Positions 10,219 to 19,009 of a stretch of 45,766 nt of DNA are shown here, one piece after another. Position 1 is the first letter of the stretch; the number at the start of each line of letters is the position of its first letter. The stretch is from Bdellovibrionia bacterium. GTDB taxonomy: Bacteria > Bdellovibrionota > Bdellovibrionia > Bdellovibrionales > UBA1609. Both the position numbers and the translations under genes were made by a program. The notes beneath the pieces are model-generated. The model was not told the DNA's origin, made no database searches, and saw only the letters and a list, made by a program, of their open reading frames with translations. The DNA is taken from assembly GCA_030432925.1 (NCBI GenBank), contig JAUILT010000013.1, positions 1 through 45,766 on the forward strand, written 5' to 3'.

Positions 10219-11580
10219 CTACTTTGTTGTAGTAAATCCTTGAATTTTATCCCAGGCCCTTAAGTAGTTATAGGCTTGCATGACTTGAAAATCCTCTGAC
10301 AGCAACTCCTCATGAGGCTGCTTGGCTTTTTTTGATGAGCTACTGTCTTGAGCCCACCAAAAATCAATACTGCTTTTAGAAGATTTCTTTTTTGCCTCTT
10401 TCTCACCAAGTAAATGACCTTTGATGTCTTTTTCTCTCTTCACACGCCGCTTAACCTTAGCCTTTTTCAAAACTTCTTGATTAAAATTATCCACAACAAC
10501 ATCGGGCACAATGCCCTCAGACTGAATTGAACGTCCACGAGGCGTATAATAGCGAGCAACTGTTAACTTTAATCCTGATCCATCACCCAATTTAACAACA
10601 GATTGGACAGACCCCTTTCCAAAACTTCTTTGTCCCATAATGAGAGCTCTTTTATTATCTTGTAAAGCTCCTGCAAGAATTTCACTAGCACTGGCGGAGT
10701 ATTCGTCAATTATAATCACTATAGGGAAATGCTCATAAGTTCCTGGTTTTTTTGCATACAATACTTCTTTTTCTTTTTTATTTCTTCCAATTGTGCTGAC
10801 AATGGTTCCCTTTTCTAAAAAAAGATCACTGATTTGTACCGCCTGCTCCAAAAGACCCCCAGGGTTTCTACGCAAATCAATGATCATTCCTTTAAGCTCT
10901 TTATGCTTTTTCTTATGATCTTTAATAAAACGCTTTAAATCCTTAGCTGTGTTTTCAATAAAGCTAGTTAATCTTAGATAGACATAGCCCTCTTGCAGGT
11001 CTGTATACTTAACGGACCGTATTCTAACTGTACCTCTCTTGATTGAAAAAACTTGGGGACTCTCAAAGCCCTCTCTGAATATTCCTAATTTTACAACAGA
11101 CCCCTTTTTGCCTTTCATTCTTTGAGCCGCTTCCACCAAACTCAATCCCTTTGTAGATTCTCCATTAACTTCAACAACTTTATCACCAGCCTTAAGACCT
11201 GCTTTCCACGCCGGAGTATCTTCAATTGGGGAAATGACTGTAAGAACCCCATCTTGCAATGTGATCTCTATTCCTAACCCACCAAACTCTCCGCTGGTTT
11301 CAGATTCAAATTCTTTGTAAATTTCTGGAGGAAGAAAATTAGTGTGTGGGTCTAGCTCTTTTAACATCCCCTTGATCCCCCCATAAATTAACTTTTTGGT
11401 ATCTACCTCTTCAACATAGTACTGTTGAACATAGTTAAGAACTTTTGCAAAAAGCTGAAGATCAAGATATCTTTCTTTTGCAAAACTTGTCACTGAATTG
11501 AAATTCAATACCGTGATGAGAGCTCCAGAGGTAATCAATCCGAGAGTGATTGATTGGATGTTTAGAGGCTGTTTTCTCAT
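10219..11580 (-). CDS. ctpA: S41-family C-terminal processing peptidase
   Basis: PDZ segment (GGLGIEITLQDGVLTVISPIEDTPAWKAGLKAGDKVVEVNG), catalytic EYSASASEILAGALQDNKRALIMGQRSFGKGSVQ. Confidence 0.93.
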   Translation of the reverse strand: MRKQPLNIQSITLGLITSGALITVLNFNSVTSFAKERYLDLQLFAKVLNYVQQYYVEEVDTKKLIYGGIKGMLKELDPHTNFLPPEIYKEFESETSGEFGGLGIEITLQDGVLTVISPIEDTPAWKAGLKAGDKVVEVNGESTKGLSLVEAAQRMKGKKGSVVKLGIFREGFESPQVFSIKRGTVRIRSVKYTDLQEGYVYLRLTSFIENTAKDLKRFIKDHKKKHKELKGMIIDLRRNPGGLLEQAVQISDLFLEKGTIVSTIGRNKKEKEVLYAKKPGTYEHFPIVIIIDEYSASASEILAGALQDNKRALIMGQRSFGKGSVQSVVKLGDGSGLKLTVARYYTPRGRSIQSEGIVPDVVVDNFNQEVLKKAKVKRRVKREKDIKGHLLGEKEAKKKSSKSSIDFWWAQDSSSSKKAKQPHEELLSEDFQVMQAYNYLRAWDKIQGFTTTK

Positions 11581-11591
11581 GGTGTTATCTC

Positions 11592-12764
11592 CTAAAGTTG
11601 AGATCTTTTTATTTCTTCTTTTGTAAACCAGTCTTTGGGGTCTACTGCTTCTGTAAAATGTCGAATTTCAAAATAGAGTCCAGGCTCCATAGCCCTATGA
11701 CTAGTCCCTGTAAATGCAATGATCTCACCAGACTTAATATTGTCCCCAGCTTTGACAGTCAGATTTTCTGCATTTCCATAAATAGAATAGTAATGATCTC
11801 CATGGTCCAAAATAACAACTTTTCCATAGCCTGGCAGGTCTCCAGCAAATGACACCGTACCGTCAAATACTCCTGAGACTTCAATTCCTTTGGGAGTATT
11901 GTAGAAGAGCCCTTTGTGAGTCAGCTGAAAGTCAAACTCTTCGTTCTCAATCACTCCAAAGCTCTCTGTTATCATGCCTACAACAGGATGTAGCAAACGA
12001 CCTCTTCGCTCAAAAAATGATGGCTTGAGTAAACCCTCAACCTCTTTGCTCATTTTTGCGTCCGTAAAAAATTTACTTCTGGCTCTGAGACCTTTCAATC
12101 TCTCTTCATATTGCCTACGAGTCTTACGTAATTGACTAAGTAAATGAGATTTAGATTTTTGTTGTTGAGTCAAAAGGTGCCTCTGTCTTTTCAGTTGAGT
12201 CTGATTTTTAACCAGTTTTTCAACCTTTGTTTTGAGCTGATCCTTTTGCTGTTTCAAATTATGGAGGCTAACTTCAAACCTTCTGATCACCCTATAGTCT
12301 CTATCAGAGAGTAGTTTTAAATATTTAAGGTTTTTGTCAAATTCTTGCCCACTTTCTGAACCAAAAAGAATTCTCATAGTTCCCTGGCCATTCAACGTAT
12401 AAAGAGTTCTTAGTCTCTTACTAAGACCCTCTCTCTCTTGATCAATTCGTGCTTCTAATTGAGCGATGGATCGGGCCATTTTTTTGACCTGATTTTGAGA
12501 AGCCATCACCTGGTTAGTCAGCCTCGAACGCATCTCTGTCATAAATTTCATTTTTTTATTAATAGAATAAAGGCTACCAAGAAGTTTTCTCTGACTTTTT
12601 TCTTCTTTCAGTAATTTACTTTTTGTAGTTACCAACCGATGAGCAATGTCATTGATCTCAGATTCACCAGAGACACCATATCTGCTGCAAACCATCAAAA
12701 AACACAGCACAGAATAAGAAAGCCCTCCCCTTACCACTGCTCCAGCCTTTCCGCAGCAGCCCAC
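11592..12764 (-). CDS. envC: Murein hydrolase activator EnvC-like, coiled coil plus LytM/M23 domain
   Basis: Long coiled coil followed by GVFDGTVSFAGDLPGYGKVVILDHGDHYYSIYGNAENLTVKAGDNIKSGEIIAFTG...LYFEIRH. Adjacent to ftsEX. Confidence 0.85.
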   Translation of the reverse strand: MGCCGKAGAVVRGGLSYSVLCFLMVCSRYGVSGESEINDIAHRLVTTKSKLLKEEKSQRKLLGSLYSINKKMKFMTEMRSRLTNQVMASQNQVKKMARSIAQLEARIDQEREGLSKRLRTLYTLNGQGTMRILFGSESGQEFDKNLKYLKLLSDRDYRVIRRFEVSLHNLKQQKDQLKTKVEKLVKNQTQLKRQRHLLTQQQKSKSHLLSQLRKTRRQYEERLKGLRARSKFFTDAKMSKEVEGLLKPSFFERRGRLLHPVVGMITESFGVIENEEFDFQLTHKGLFYNTPKGIEVSGVFDGTVSFAGDLPGYGKVVILDHGDHYYSIYGNAENLTVKAGDNIKSGEIIAFTGTSHRAMEPGLYFEIRHFTEAVDPKDWFTKEEIKRSQL

Positions 12765-13672
12765 CCCGTAGATATTCTACGTACACACACATAGGCCCCT
12801 CCAGCACCAACCATTGCACCCAACAATGGAATTAAAAAAAACATACTTACCGAGAGCACCTGTATCTCACCTCTCAAACCAAGAAATGCAAGTTCAGATA
12901 CAATCAATTTTGACTGCCATAAAATAAAAATCCAGCACATAAAAATAGCCAATAGAGCACTTGAAAATCCGAGCATCGCACCTTCTAGAAGAAATGGAGT
13001 ACGTATTCTATTTTGTGTGGCACCAACCAGTTCCATAACTTCAATCTCATCTCGACGGGTAAAAATAGAGCTCCGAATAGAGTTCCCCACGATCAATAAA
13101 CTTCCTGCGATCAAAATAACCACAATAGCCCAACTAGATTTGGCAAACTGAGATACCAGAGAAGAATAGTTCTCGATCCAACCCTGCCCATAGCTAACCT
13201 CATCCACACCAGGAAGCGTCTTAACAAAATCTGCCAGTGAAACCAACTTCTCAAAAGAAGAGGCTTTGCCTAAGTTTTCCGTTAATTCAATCTCATAAGA
13301 GGCTGGCAATGGGTTACTAAAATTCTTGTCTTCGATAAGGTCAGGAGCAAACGACCCCATCTGGCTCAAAAATGTCTCGACCGCCTGATCTTTAGAGACA
13401 TACTTGACCTGCCTCACAAACTCACTTTTCCTAATCTTCTGTCCAATTTCATTGAGTGTTTCTAAACCTATGTCGTCACTTAAAAATGCTGTCATCTCCA
13501 CATTTTCACCCCACTGGGTGAGAACCTGATCCAGGTTTTGATAAATAGAGATAAACAGTGTAACGACAAAGAAGGTCCCCGTGAGTACTACCAACGTCGT
13601 ACCCTGGATGACAGAATGATTTTTCCAGCTCCTCAAATATCCTTCTAAAAAGTCACCCAACATTCTATTCAT
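12731..13672 (-). CDS. ftsX: Cell-division ABC permease FtsX
   Basis: Four-TM FtsX topology, ILIAGSLLIVGNSIRSSIFTRRDEIEVMELVGATQNRIRTPFLLEGAMLG; start overlaps the ftsE stop. Confidence 0.93.
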   Translation of the reverse strand: MNRMLGDFLEGYLRSWKNHSVIQGTTLVVLTGTFFVVTLFISIYQNLDQVLTQWGENVEMTAFLSDDIGLETLNEIGQKIRKSEFVRQVKYVSKDQAVETFLSQMGSFAPDLIEDKNFSNPLPASYEIELTENLGKASSFEKLVSLADFVKTLPGVDEVSYGQGWIENYSSLVSQFAKSSWAIVVILIAGSLLIVGNSIRSSIFTRRDEIEVMELVGATQNRIRTPFLLEGAMLGFSSALLAIFMCWIFILWQSKLIVSELAFLGLRGEIQVLSVSMFFLIPLLGAMVGAGGAYVCVRRISTGWAAAERLEQW

Positions 13673-14325
13673 GCCTCCTGAATTTCACCTTGCTGGATTT
13701 CAACAACACGCTTCTTGCTGCTTTTTACTAGCTCATGATCATGTGTTGCCACAAAGACAGTTGTCCCCTGGGCGTTGACTCTTTCAAGTAATGACATGAT
13801 TTCACGGCTCAGATCTGGATCCAGATTTCCTGTGGGCTCATCTGCAATCAAAACACCTGGCCTGGGAACAATAGCCCTTGCAATAGCCACTCTTTGTTGT
13901 TCCCCGCCTGAGAGTTGCTCAGGGTACATGGTTCTTTTTCCCAATAAACTCACCTGATCCAACACTTCATTGACCCTCGCTTGAATGGCCGCTGGCTTTT
14001 CATTTCGAACAACCAATGGCAAGGCCACGTTTTCAAATACCGTACGACTTTTTAATAGCTTGAAATCTTGGTAAACCACACCAATTCGTCGACGAAAAAA
14101 GGGAATTTCCCGACTCTGAATCTTATTTAAATCATAACCTGCAACTCGAATATCACCAGAACTCGCTCGGTCAAAAGCTGAAATCAATTTAAATAACGTT
14201 GTTTTTCCTGCCCCACTAGGACCAATGAGAAAAACAAACTCTCCTTTATCATTTTCAAGATTAATATCTTTGAGGGCAGAAACCTGTCCAGAGTATGTCT
14301 TATATGTATGTGAAAATTGAATCAT
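13669..14325 (-). CDS. ftsE: Cell-division ABC ATPase FtsE
   Basis: Walker A GPSGAGKTT, signature LSGGEQQRVAIARA, ADEPTGNLDPDLS, coupled to ftsX. Confidence 0.93.
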   Translation of the reverse strand: MIQFSHTYKTYSGQVSALKDINLENDKGEFVFLIGPSGAGKTTLFKLISAFDRASSGDIRVAGYDLNKIQSREIPFFRRRIGVVYQDFKLLKSRTVFENVALPLVVRNEKPAAIQARVNEVLDQVSLLGKRTMYPEQLSGGEQQRVAIARAIVPRPGVLIADEPTGNLDPDLSREIMSLLERVNAQGTTVFVATHDHELVKSSKKRVVEIQQGEIQEA

Positions 14326-14338
14326 TCTTTTATTGTAA

Positions 14339-14599
14339 CTACAGAGAGATCAACTGACCACTTAGCAACAGGTCTAGAATTTTCTTATGTTGGAATTTCA
14401 TCGCCATTCGAATAAACTCCGCCTGTTTTTTTTGCTCTCCCGGAAGTATATCATCGTAGGGGGTTTTAATACTCTTTACCACAGCACCATCTCGGTAGAC
14501 TCGGCTTACCAAAAATGGATTTTCTAGACCCCAGTCTTCTGTCTGGACATGGTAGTTCAACCCACTCAATAAAATGTCAGAATTGTATCCTTTTTCCAT
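14339..14599 (-). CDS. Small conserved-looking hypothetical protein upstream of ftsE
   Basis: 86 aa ORF (MEKGYNSDILLSGLNYHVQTEDWGLENPFLVSRVYRDGAVVKSIKTPYDDI...), 13 bp upstream of ftsE on the same strand. Confidence 0.65.
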   Translation of the reverse strand: MEKGYNSDILLSGLNYHVQTEDWGLENPFLVSRVYRDGAVVKSIKTPYDDILPGEQKKQAEFIRMAMKFQHKKILDLLLSGQLISL

Positions 14600-14640
14600 A
14601 AAAATACCTTATTTCAGCGTCTTAACTATTCCGCAAAGCC

Positions 14641-14699
14641 TCTCATTTTGCAACAAAAACAATGCTCTTTCGTTGAAAACCTTTTGTTGCAAACTGAGA
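14641..14699. repeat. Inverted repeat, 18-nt arms with one mismatch
   Basis: TCTCATTTTGCAACAAAA (14641-14658) versus TTTTGTTGCAAACTGAGA (14682-14699): 17/18 complementary, 23-nt spacer, intergenic. Confidence 0.8.
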
Positions 14700-14708
14700 C
14701 ATTGGTCC

Positions 14709-14736
14709 TAAAACGTCGGTCGGGTTTTGCCGATAA
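14709..14736 (+). promoter_or_regulatory. Candidate sigma-28 (FliA)-like promoter
   Basis: TAAAA (14709-14713) followed by GCCGATAA (14729-14736). Spacing is 16 nt from TAAA versus the canonical TAAA-N15-GCCGATAA. Confidence 0.45.
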
Positions 14737-14778
14737 GTCCTTAGAGAAACCAGCTCAATCAAAAGAGGGACTTATCGA

Positions 14779-16590
14779 ATGAACTTCTGTGGACGATGGC
14801 TCCTGTTGTTACTGGCAATATCAGTGACACTAGGGTGTAGTGAGAAAAAAAGCACCAATGAAATTGATGATCGTACGAGCCCCACTTACCAGGGACCTGC
14901 TGAAGAGGCTTATTGTTCCACGGCTTCTGCAGTGGCAAGTCCCGTCACCATTACAGGAACTGCAAAGTTTCAATGGAGACAAACATTTGGAAACTTGATT
15001 GTTGGAGGTTTAGGAGCTATTGAAAATACTACTAAACCCATTCGCCGAGCAGAAGTCCGAGCTAAAAATGAAGCTGGAACAGTTGTTCAATGCGGAGAAA
15101 CTGATAGCTCAGGAAGTTTTTCTCTGGACCTTCCTGGCAACACCGGCACCTATACTATTGAAGTCAACTCGCGAGCTTTCAATGACTACGCCAAAGCTTC
15201 TGTGCTCAACAAACCGGAGTTCAATCAATTCTATACCATCACCACTACAGTGGCATCAGACTCGAGCACTAGTGTTGGAACGATGACTGCTCCGGCCACA
15301 GCCTCTGCAAATGTAATTGCAGGAGCTTTTAATATTCTAGATCAAATTGTCGAAGCTAATACATATTTAAAAACTTATGCCGGAACAGGGACCTGTGCCA
15401 GTATGGGCTGCACAGAGATCAATGTAGCACCAAAGGTCAATGCCTATTGGGTAGCAGGCTTTAACCCAGGAAGCTATGTCGGCACGAGCGGTGGTCTGAG
15501 TTTTTATTTACCAAACTATGCTCGGCTATTCATTCTTGGTGGAATCAACGGTAATACCACAGAAGCTGATACAGATCACTTTGACAACTCCATTATTCTT
15601 CACGAATTTGGACACTTTCTAGAGGATCAGGTCTTCAAATCAAACTCTCCAGGAGGCTCTCACGATGGTCAATCAGTGATTGACCCCAGGCTAGCCTGGA
15701 GCGAAGGATGGGGAAACTTCTTTCAAGCAGCCGTCAGAAACTCTGCTGATTATGTGGACTCTCAAGGAAACACAGACGGCTCCACGAGTCTTATTTTTAA
15801 TGCAAATATTGAAGACAATACCAATAATACTTATGATGACCCAAAACCAGGGGGATCTGACCTCTCTAAAGGCTATGGTACTAATGGTGAAGGGAACTTC
15901 AGAGAATTTTCTGTCAGCCGGGTTTTGTGGGACAGTATCGACAGTGCCAATGATTCTGAAAGTATCACGGGTGGGTTTTCTGAACTCTGGAGTGTTGTCA
16001 CAAATCAATCTTGGGGTTGGTTAGCCTCAAAGTGGAAATTTCGATCACTGGGATTATTTCACAAATTGCAATCAGAAATGGGCGGCAGTGCCACTGACTG
16101 GTCCTCGATTCGAGCACTGGAACGTCAAGTTAATTCTCGCAGGGAGTATGCCCAGTACATAACTCCCGATGCCTCGTGTGCTGATGCCAATTACTTCGTG
16201 ACTATTGATCCTGACTCCGCAGTAAGTGGCAGCCCAAACACTGATTATTTTGAGAATTATGATTTTTACCACCTGTCTCTAACATCAGCTTTTACGGGCA
16301 CGTTCCTACTTGAATACAGCGATAGCAATGGAGCTGGAACAAAAATAGATCTTGATATCCGAATCCTCGATAAAGATGGGCGCATTAATAACAGTTCCGA
16401 TATTGTTGCCCAAAACATTGATGACAATGCCAGCTCCAGTCCTTCTGTGGCCGAAAGCACATCTATCAGTAATCTCAGTTTACCGGCAGGCGACTATTTA
16501 ATTCAAATATTCTCTTGGAATGGAACTGGAACTCCCGCCCAATACAATATGAAGTTGAACAATATAAAATTATGTTTGAAGGATCCTTAA
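14779..16590 (+). CDS. Lipoprotein with HExxH zinc-metallopeptidase-like motif
   Basis: Signal peptide with lipobox (LLLLLAISVTLGC); ILHEFGHFLEDQVF followed downstream by WSEGWGNFFQAAV, consistent with a metzincin/gluzincin-like active site; C-terminal beta-rich domain (GDYLIQIFSWNGTGTPAQYNMKL). Confidence 0.7.
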   Translation: MNFCGRWLLLLLAISVTLGCSEKKSTNEIDDRTSPTYQGPAEEAYCSTASAVASPVTITGTAKFQWRQTFGNLIVGGLGAIENTTKPIRRAEVRAKNEAGTVVQCGETDSSGSFSLDLPGNTGTYTIEVNSRAFNDYAKASVLNKPEFNQFYTITTTVASDSSTSVGTMTAPATASANVIAGAFNILDQIVEANTYLKTYAGTGTCASMGCTEINVAPKVNAYWVAGFNPGSYVGTSGGLSFYLPNYARLFILGGINGNTTEADTDHFDNSIILHEFGHFLEDQVFKSNSPGGSHDGQSVIDPRLAWSEGWGNFFQAAVRNSADYVDSQGNTDGSTSLIFNANIEDNTNNTYDDPKPGGSDLSKGYGTNGEGNFREFSVSRVLWDSIDSANDSESITGGFSELWSVVTNQSWGWLASKWKFRSLGLFHKLQSEMGGSATDWSSIRALERQVNSRREYAQYITPDASCADANYFVTIDPDSAVSGSPNTDYFENYDFYHLSLTSAFTGTFLLEYSDSNGAGTKIDLDIRILDKDGRINNSSDIVAQNIDDNASSSPSVAESTSISNLSLPAGDYLIQIFSWNGTGTPAQYNMKLNNIKLCLKDP

Positions 16591-17204
16591 TGAAGACATT
16601 TTTTATACCCACTCTCATTCGCATCACTATATTTTTAGGGCTGATCCTTATTGCTGTATTTTCTGTCAGTGAGCGAACTTTTGAACCACCCTCCTCTGAC
16701 TATCATCGAAGAGCTCTAGCAAGTGTTTCAAGAAAAAAACACACCCACTCTCATCATGACTATAATCGCAATTTGCCTATTCGCCATACAGAAAAGCTTC
16801 TTGCCCCCGTAGCCATTGTTGTAGAGCCTCACGGCCCGGCAGCCACTCAAGCAGGAGATGAGTTTGAATTAAGAGTCACCATTAAGTCTCGCTACGACCT
16901 TTCTAGCTTAGAGACTGAGTGGATTCTCCCTCAAGGAGTGGAGCTAAAGTTGGGCTCCTTAAAAGACACTCTTTATTCTATAAAAAGTAATGAGGTAAGA
17001 GTTGTTCACGCAATTTTTCAGCAAATGGGTGGCAATAATGAGCAAATTCACTTTCGGGTAAAAAGCCTGGACAGTCATCTGCCCTTTGGAGCTTCAATTC
17101 AATACAACTCACTGGATCAAAGCGACATCGACGAAAGCATTGCCGCACTTGAAAAAAGAGCCCGAGCCTACATGAAGGATCAAAAAGCCAAAGTGGTGAA
17201 ATAA
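16590..17204 (+). CDS. Hypothetical membrane-anchored protein, His-rich linker
   Basis: ATG at 16590 overlaps the upstream stop (TAATG). MKTFFIPTLIRITIFLGLILIAVFSVSE... with HTHSHHDYNRNLPIRH. Confidence 0.65.
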   Translation: MKTFFIPTLIRITIFLGLILIAVFSVSERTFEPPSSDYHRRALASVSRKKHTHSHHDYNRNLPIRHTEKLLAPVAIVVEPHGPAATQAGDEFELRVTIKSRYDLSSLETEWILPQGVELKLGSLKDTLYSIKSNEVRVVHAIFQQMGGNNEQIHFRVKSLDSHLPFGASIQYNSLDQSDIDESIAALEKRARAYMKDQKAKVVK

Positions 17205-17214
17205 AAACCAGTCA

Positions 17215-17802
17215 TCAAATAGGAATAACCATTAAATCGGGATTTTGTAACTCATGCTGCAAAATCCCCTGAATTGCATCTAATGTCCCCATCATGGCAC
17301 TAGGGCATCCACCACAAGCCCCTTGGTAAAGAATATGAACTTCGTTATCTTTAATTTTAATCACTTCAAGGTCACCACCGTCTGCCTGTAGACCTGGGCG
17401 AATAGTTCTATCCAAAATTTCTTCGATAACTCTTTGCTCCTCAGACATGGTAGAGCGATCTGGACGCTGGTTTTTTGTTTCAGGCTCACCAAAATCTGGA
17501 TTGTGTGTCGGTATATTGACCTTCAAAACTACAACCACTTGTTCAACCAGATCCTCAAGCTCCAACTCTCCATTGTGGGTGACCGTCACTGTATTCTGAA
17601 AAAAGTGAAGCTGTTTCACCCCTGGCACCTGAAATAAGTGCTCTGCCAGTGGGACTTCCGGAATGTCAGCAGGTGAATCGACAGTGGCCTTTCCCTCGGA
17701 CTTCAATTCCTGATTAACGACAAACTTTATCGCCATAGGATTCGGTGTCTGTTGAGGCCTAACAAGAATATCTTCCGAGGACAGCACGGGTGCATGATTC
17801 AT
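17215..17802 (-). CDS. nfu: NfuA/NifU-C-domain Fe-S scaffold protein
   Basis: C-terminal IRPGLQADGGDLEVIKIKDNEVHILYQGACGGCPSAMMGTL (CxxC) and N-terminal Nfu domain (PNPMAIKFVVNQ). Start at ATG 17802 (MNHAPV), right after the sufS stop. Confidence 0.9.
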   Translation of the reverse strand: MNHAPVLSSEDILVRPQQTPNPMAIKFVVNQELKSEGKATVDSPADIPEVPLAEHLFQVPGVKQLHFFQNTVTVTHNGELELEDLVEQVVVVLKVNIPTHNPDFGEPETKNQRPDRSTMSEEQRVIEEILDRTIRPGLQADGGDLEVIKIKDNEVHILYQGACGGCPSAMMGTLDAIQGILQHELQNPDLMVIPI

Positions 17803-17803
17803 A

Positions 17804-19009
17804 CTAGAAAAACTCCTTTGCTTTTCTGACTGCTGAGACAAGTCTTTCAACATCCTGCTCTTCGTTATATATACTAAAAGAAGCTCTTGTAGTGCCCAAA
17901 ATGCCTAATCGACTCATCAATGGCTGACAACAGTGATGCCCGACTCTCACCGCAACTCCCTGTTGGTCTAGCAGTGCTCCTAGGTCACCATGATGAATTC
18001 CTTCCAGTTCAAAAGATACCACATTCATTTGCTTGTTGGGCTGGCCAATAATCTTTAACCCGTCGATAGCCGATAGCTCTTCTATAGCAAGCTTCATCAA
18101 TTGAGACTCTTTAGAAGATATCTCATCTATTCCAATCTCATTGATGAAATCAATGGCCGCTCTCAAGCCAATGGCTCCTGCCACATTAGGAGTACCCGCC
18201 TCAAAACGTTGAGGCGACGATAAGTAGGTCGTTTTAGAAAAACTCACTTGATCAATCATAGACCCCCCTCCTTGCCAGGGAGGCATTTCATTTAATAGAT
18301 TTTGTTTTCCATAAAGAACTCCAATTCCTGTGGGTCCAAAAGCTTTGTGACCAGAAAATACCAGAAAATCACAACCCCACTTTTGAACGTCTGTCTTTAT
18401 GGTAGTTATGCTTTGAGCAGCATCAACGACAATCACAGCCCCTACTTTTTTAGCAAGAGCCACCATTTCTTTGAGTGGCACGACTGTACCCAAAGCATTA
18501 GACACATATAAAAAACTAACAATTTTAGTGTTTTCGGTCAGCTGATTTTTAAAAGATGCAATATCCAAATTGCCGTTTCCATCGATGTCTGCCACTCGAA
18601 TTTTTGCACCTGTTTTGTGAGCTATCATTTGCCAGGGCACAATATTGGAGTGATGCTCCAATTGAGTTAAGAGAATTTCATCACCAGGGTTTAATTTTGC
18701 ACTCCCATAGCTTGCCGCAATCAGATTTAAGCTCTCTGTTGTTCCCCGAGTAAATATAATCTCTGAAGCACTGGATGCATTCAAAAAATGAGCCACCACC
18801 TCCCGTGCCTGTTCATAAAAACCAGTTCCTTGGTTTGCAAAAAAATGTGCGCCCCGGTGGACATTCGCCACTTCAGACTCATAGTAGCTCTGGACTCTTT
18901 GAATCACCGACTTTGGCTTGAGAGACGTTGCAGCACTGTCTAAATACACCAGGGGGTGCCCATTCACATTTAGCTGTGTCTGAGGGAATAAAGACTTCAT
19001 CTCACTCAC
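17804..19009 (-). CDS. sufS: Cysteine desulfurase SufS
   Basis: YLDSAATSLKPKSVI, RGTTESLNLIA, DAAQSITT, FSGHKAFGPTGIGVLYGK (PLP lysine), RVGHHCCQPLM. Confidence 0.96.
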   Translation of the reverse strand: MSEMKSLFPQTQLNVNGHPLVYLDSAATSLKPKSVIQRVQSYYESEVANVHRGAHFFANQGTGFYEQAREVVAHFLNASSASEIIFTRGTTESLNLIAASYGSAKLNPGDEILLTQLEHHSNIVPWQMIAHKTGAKIRVADIDGNGNLDIASFKNQLTENTKIVSFLYVSNALGTVVPLKEMVALAKKVGAVIVVDAAQSITTIKTDVQKWGCDFLVFSGHKAFGPTGIGVLYGKQNLLNEMPPWQGGGSMIDQVSFSKTTYLSSPQRFEAGTPNVAGAIGLRAAIDFINEIGIDEISSKESQLMKLAIEELSAIDGLKIIGQPNKQMNVVSFELEGIHHGDLGALLDQQGVAVRVGHHCCQPLMSRLGILGTTRASFSIYNEEQDVERLVSAVRKAKEFF

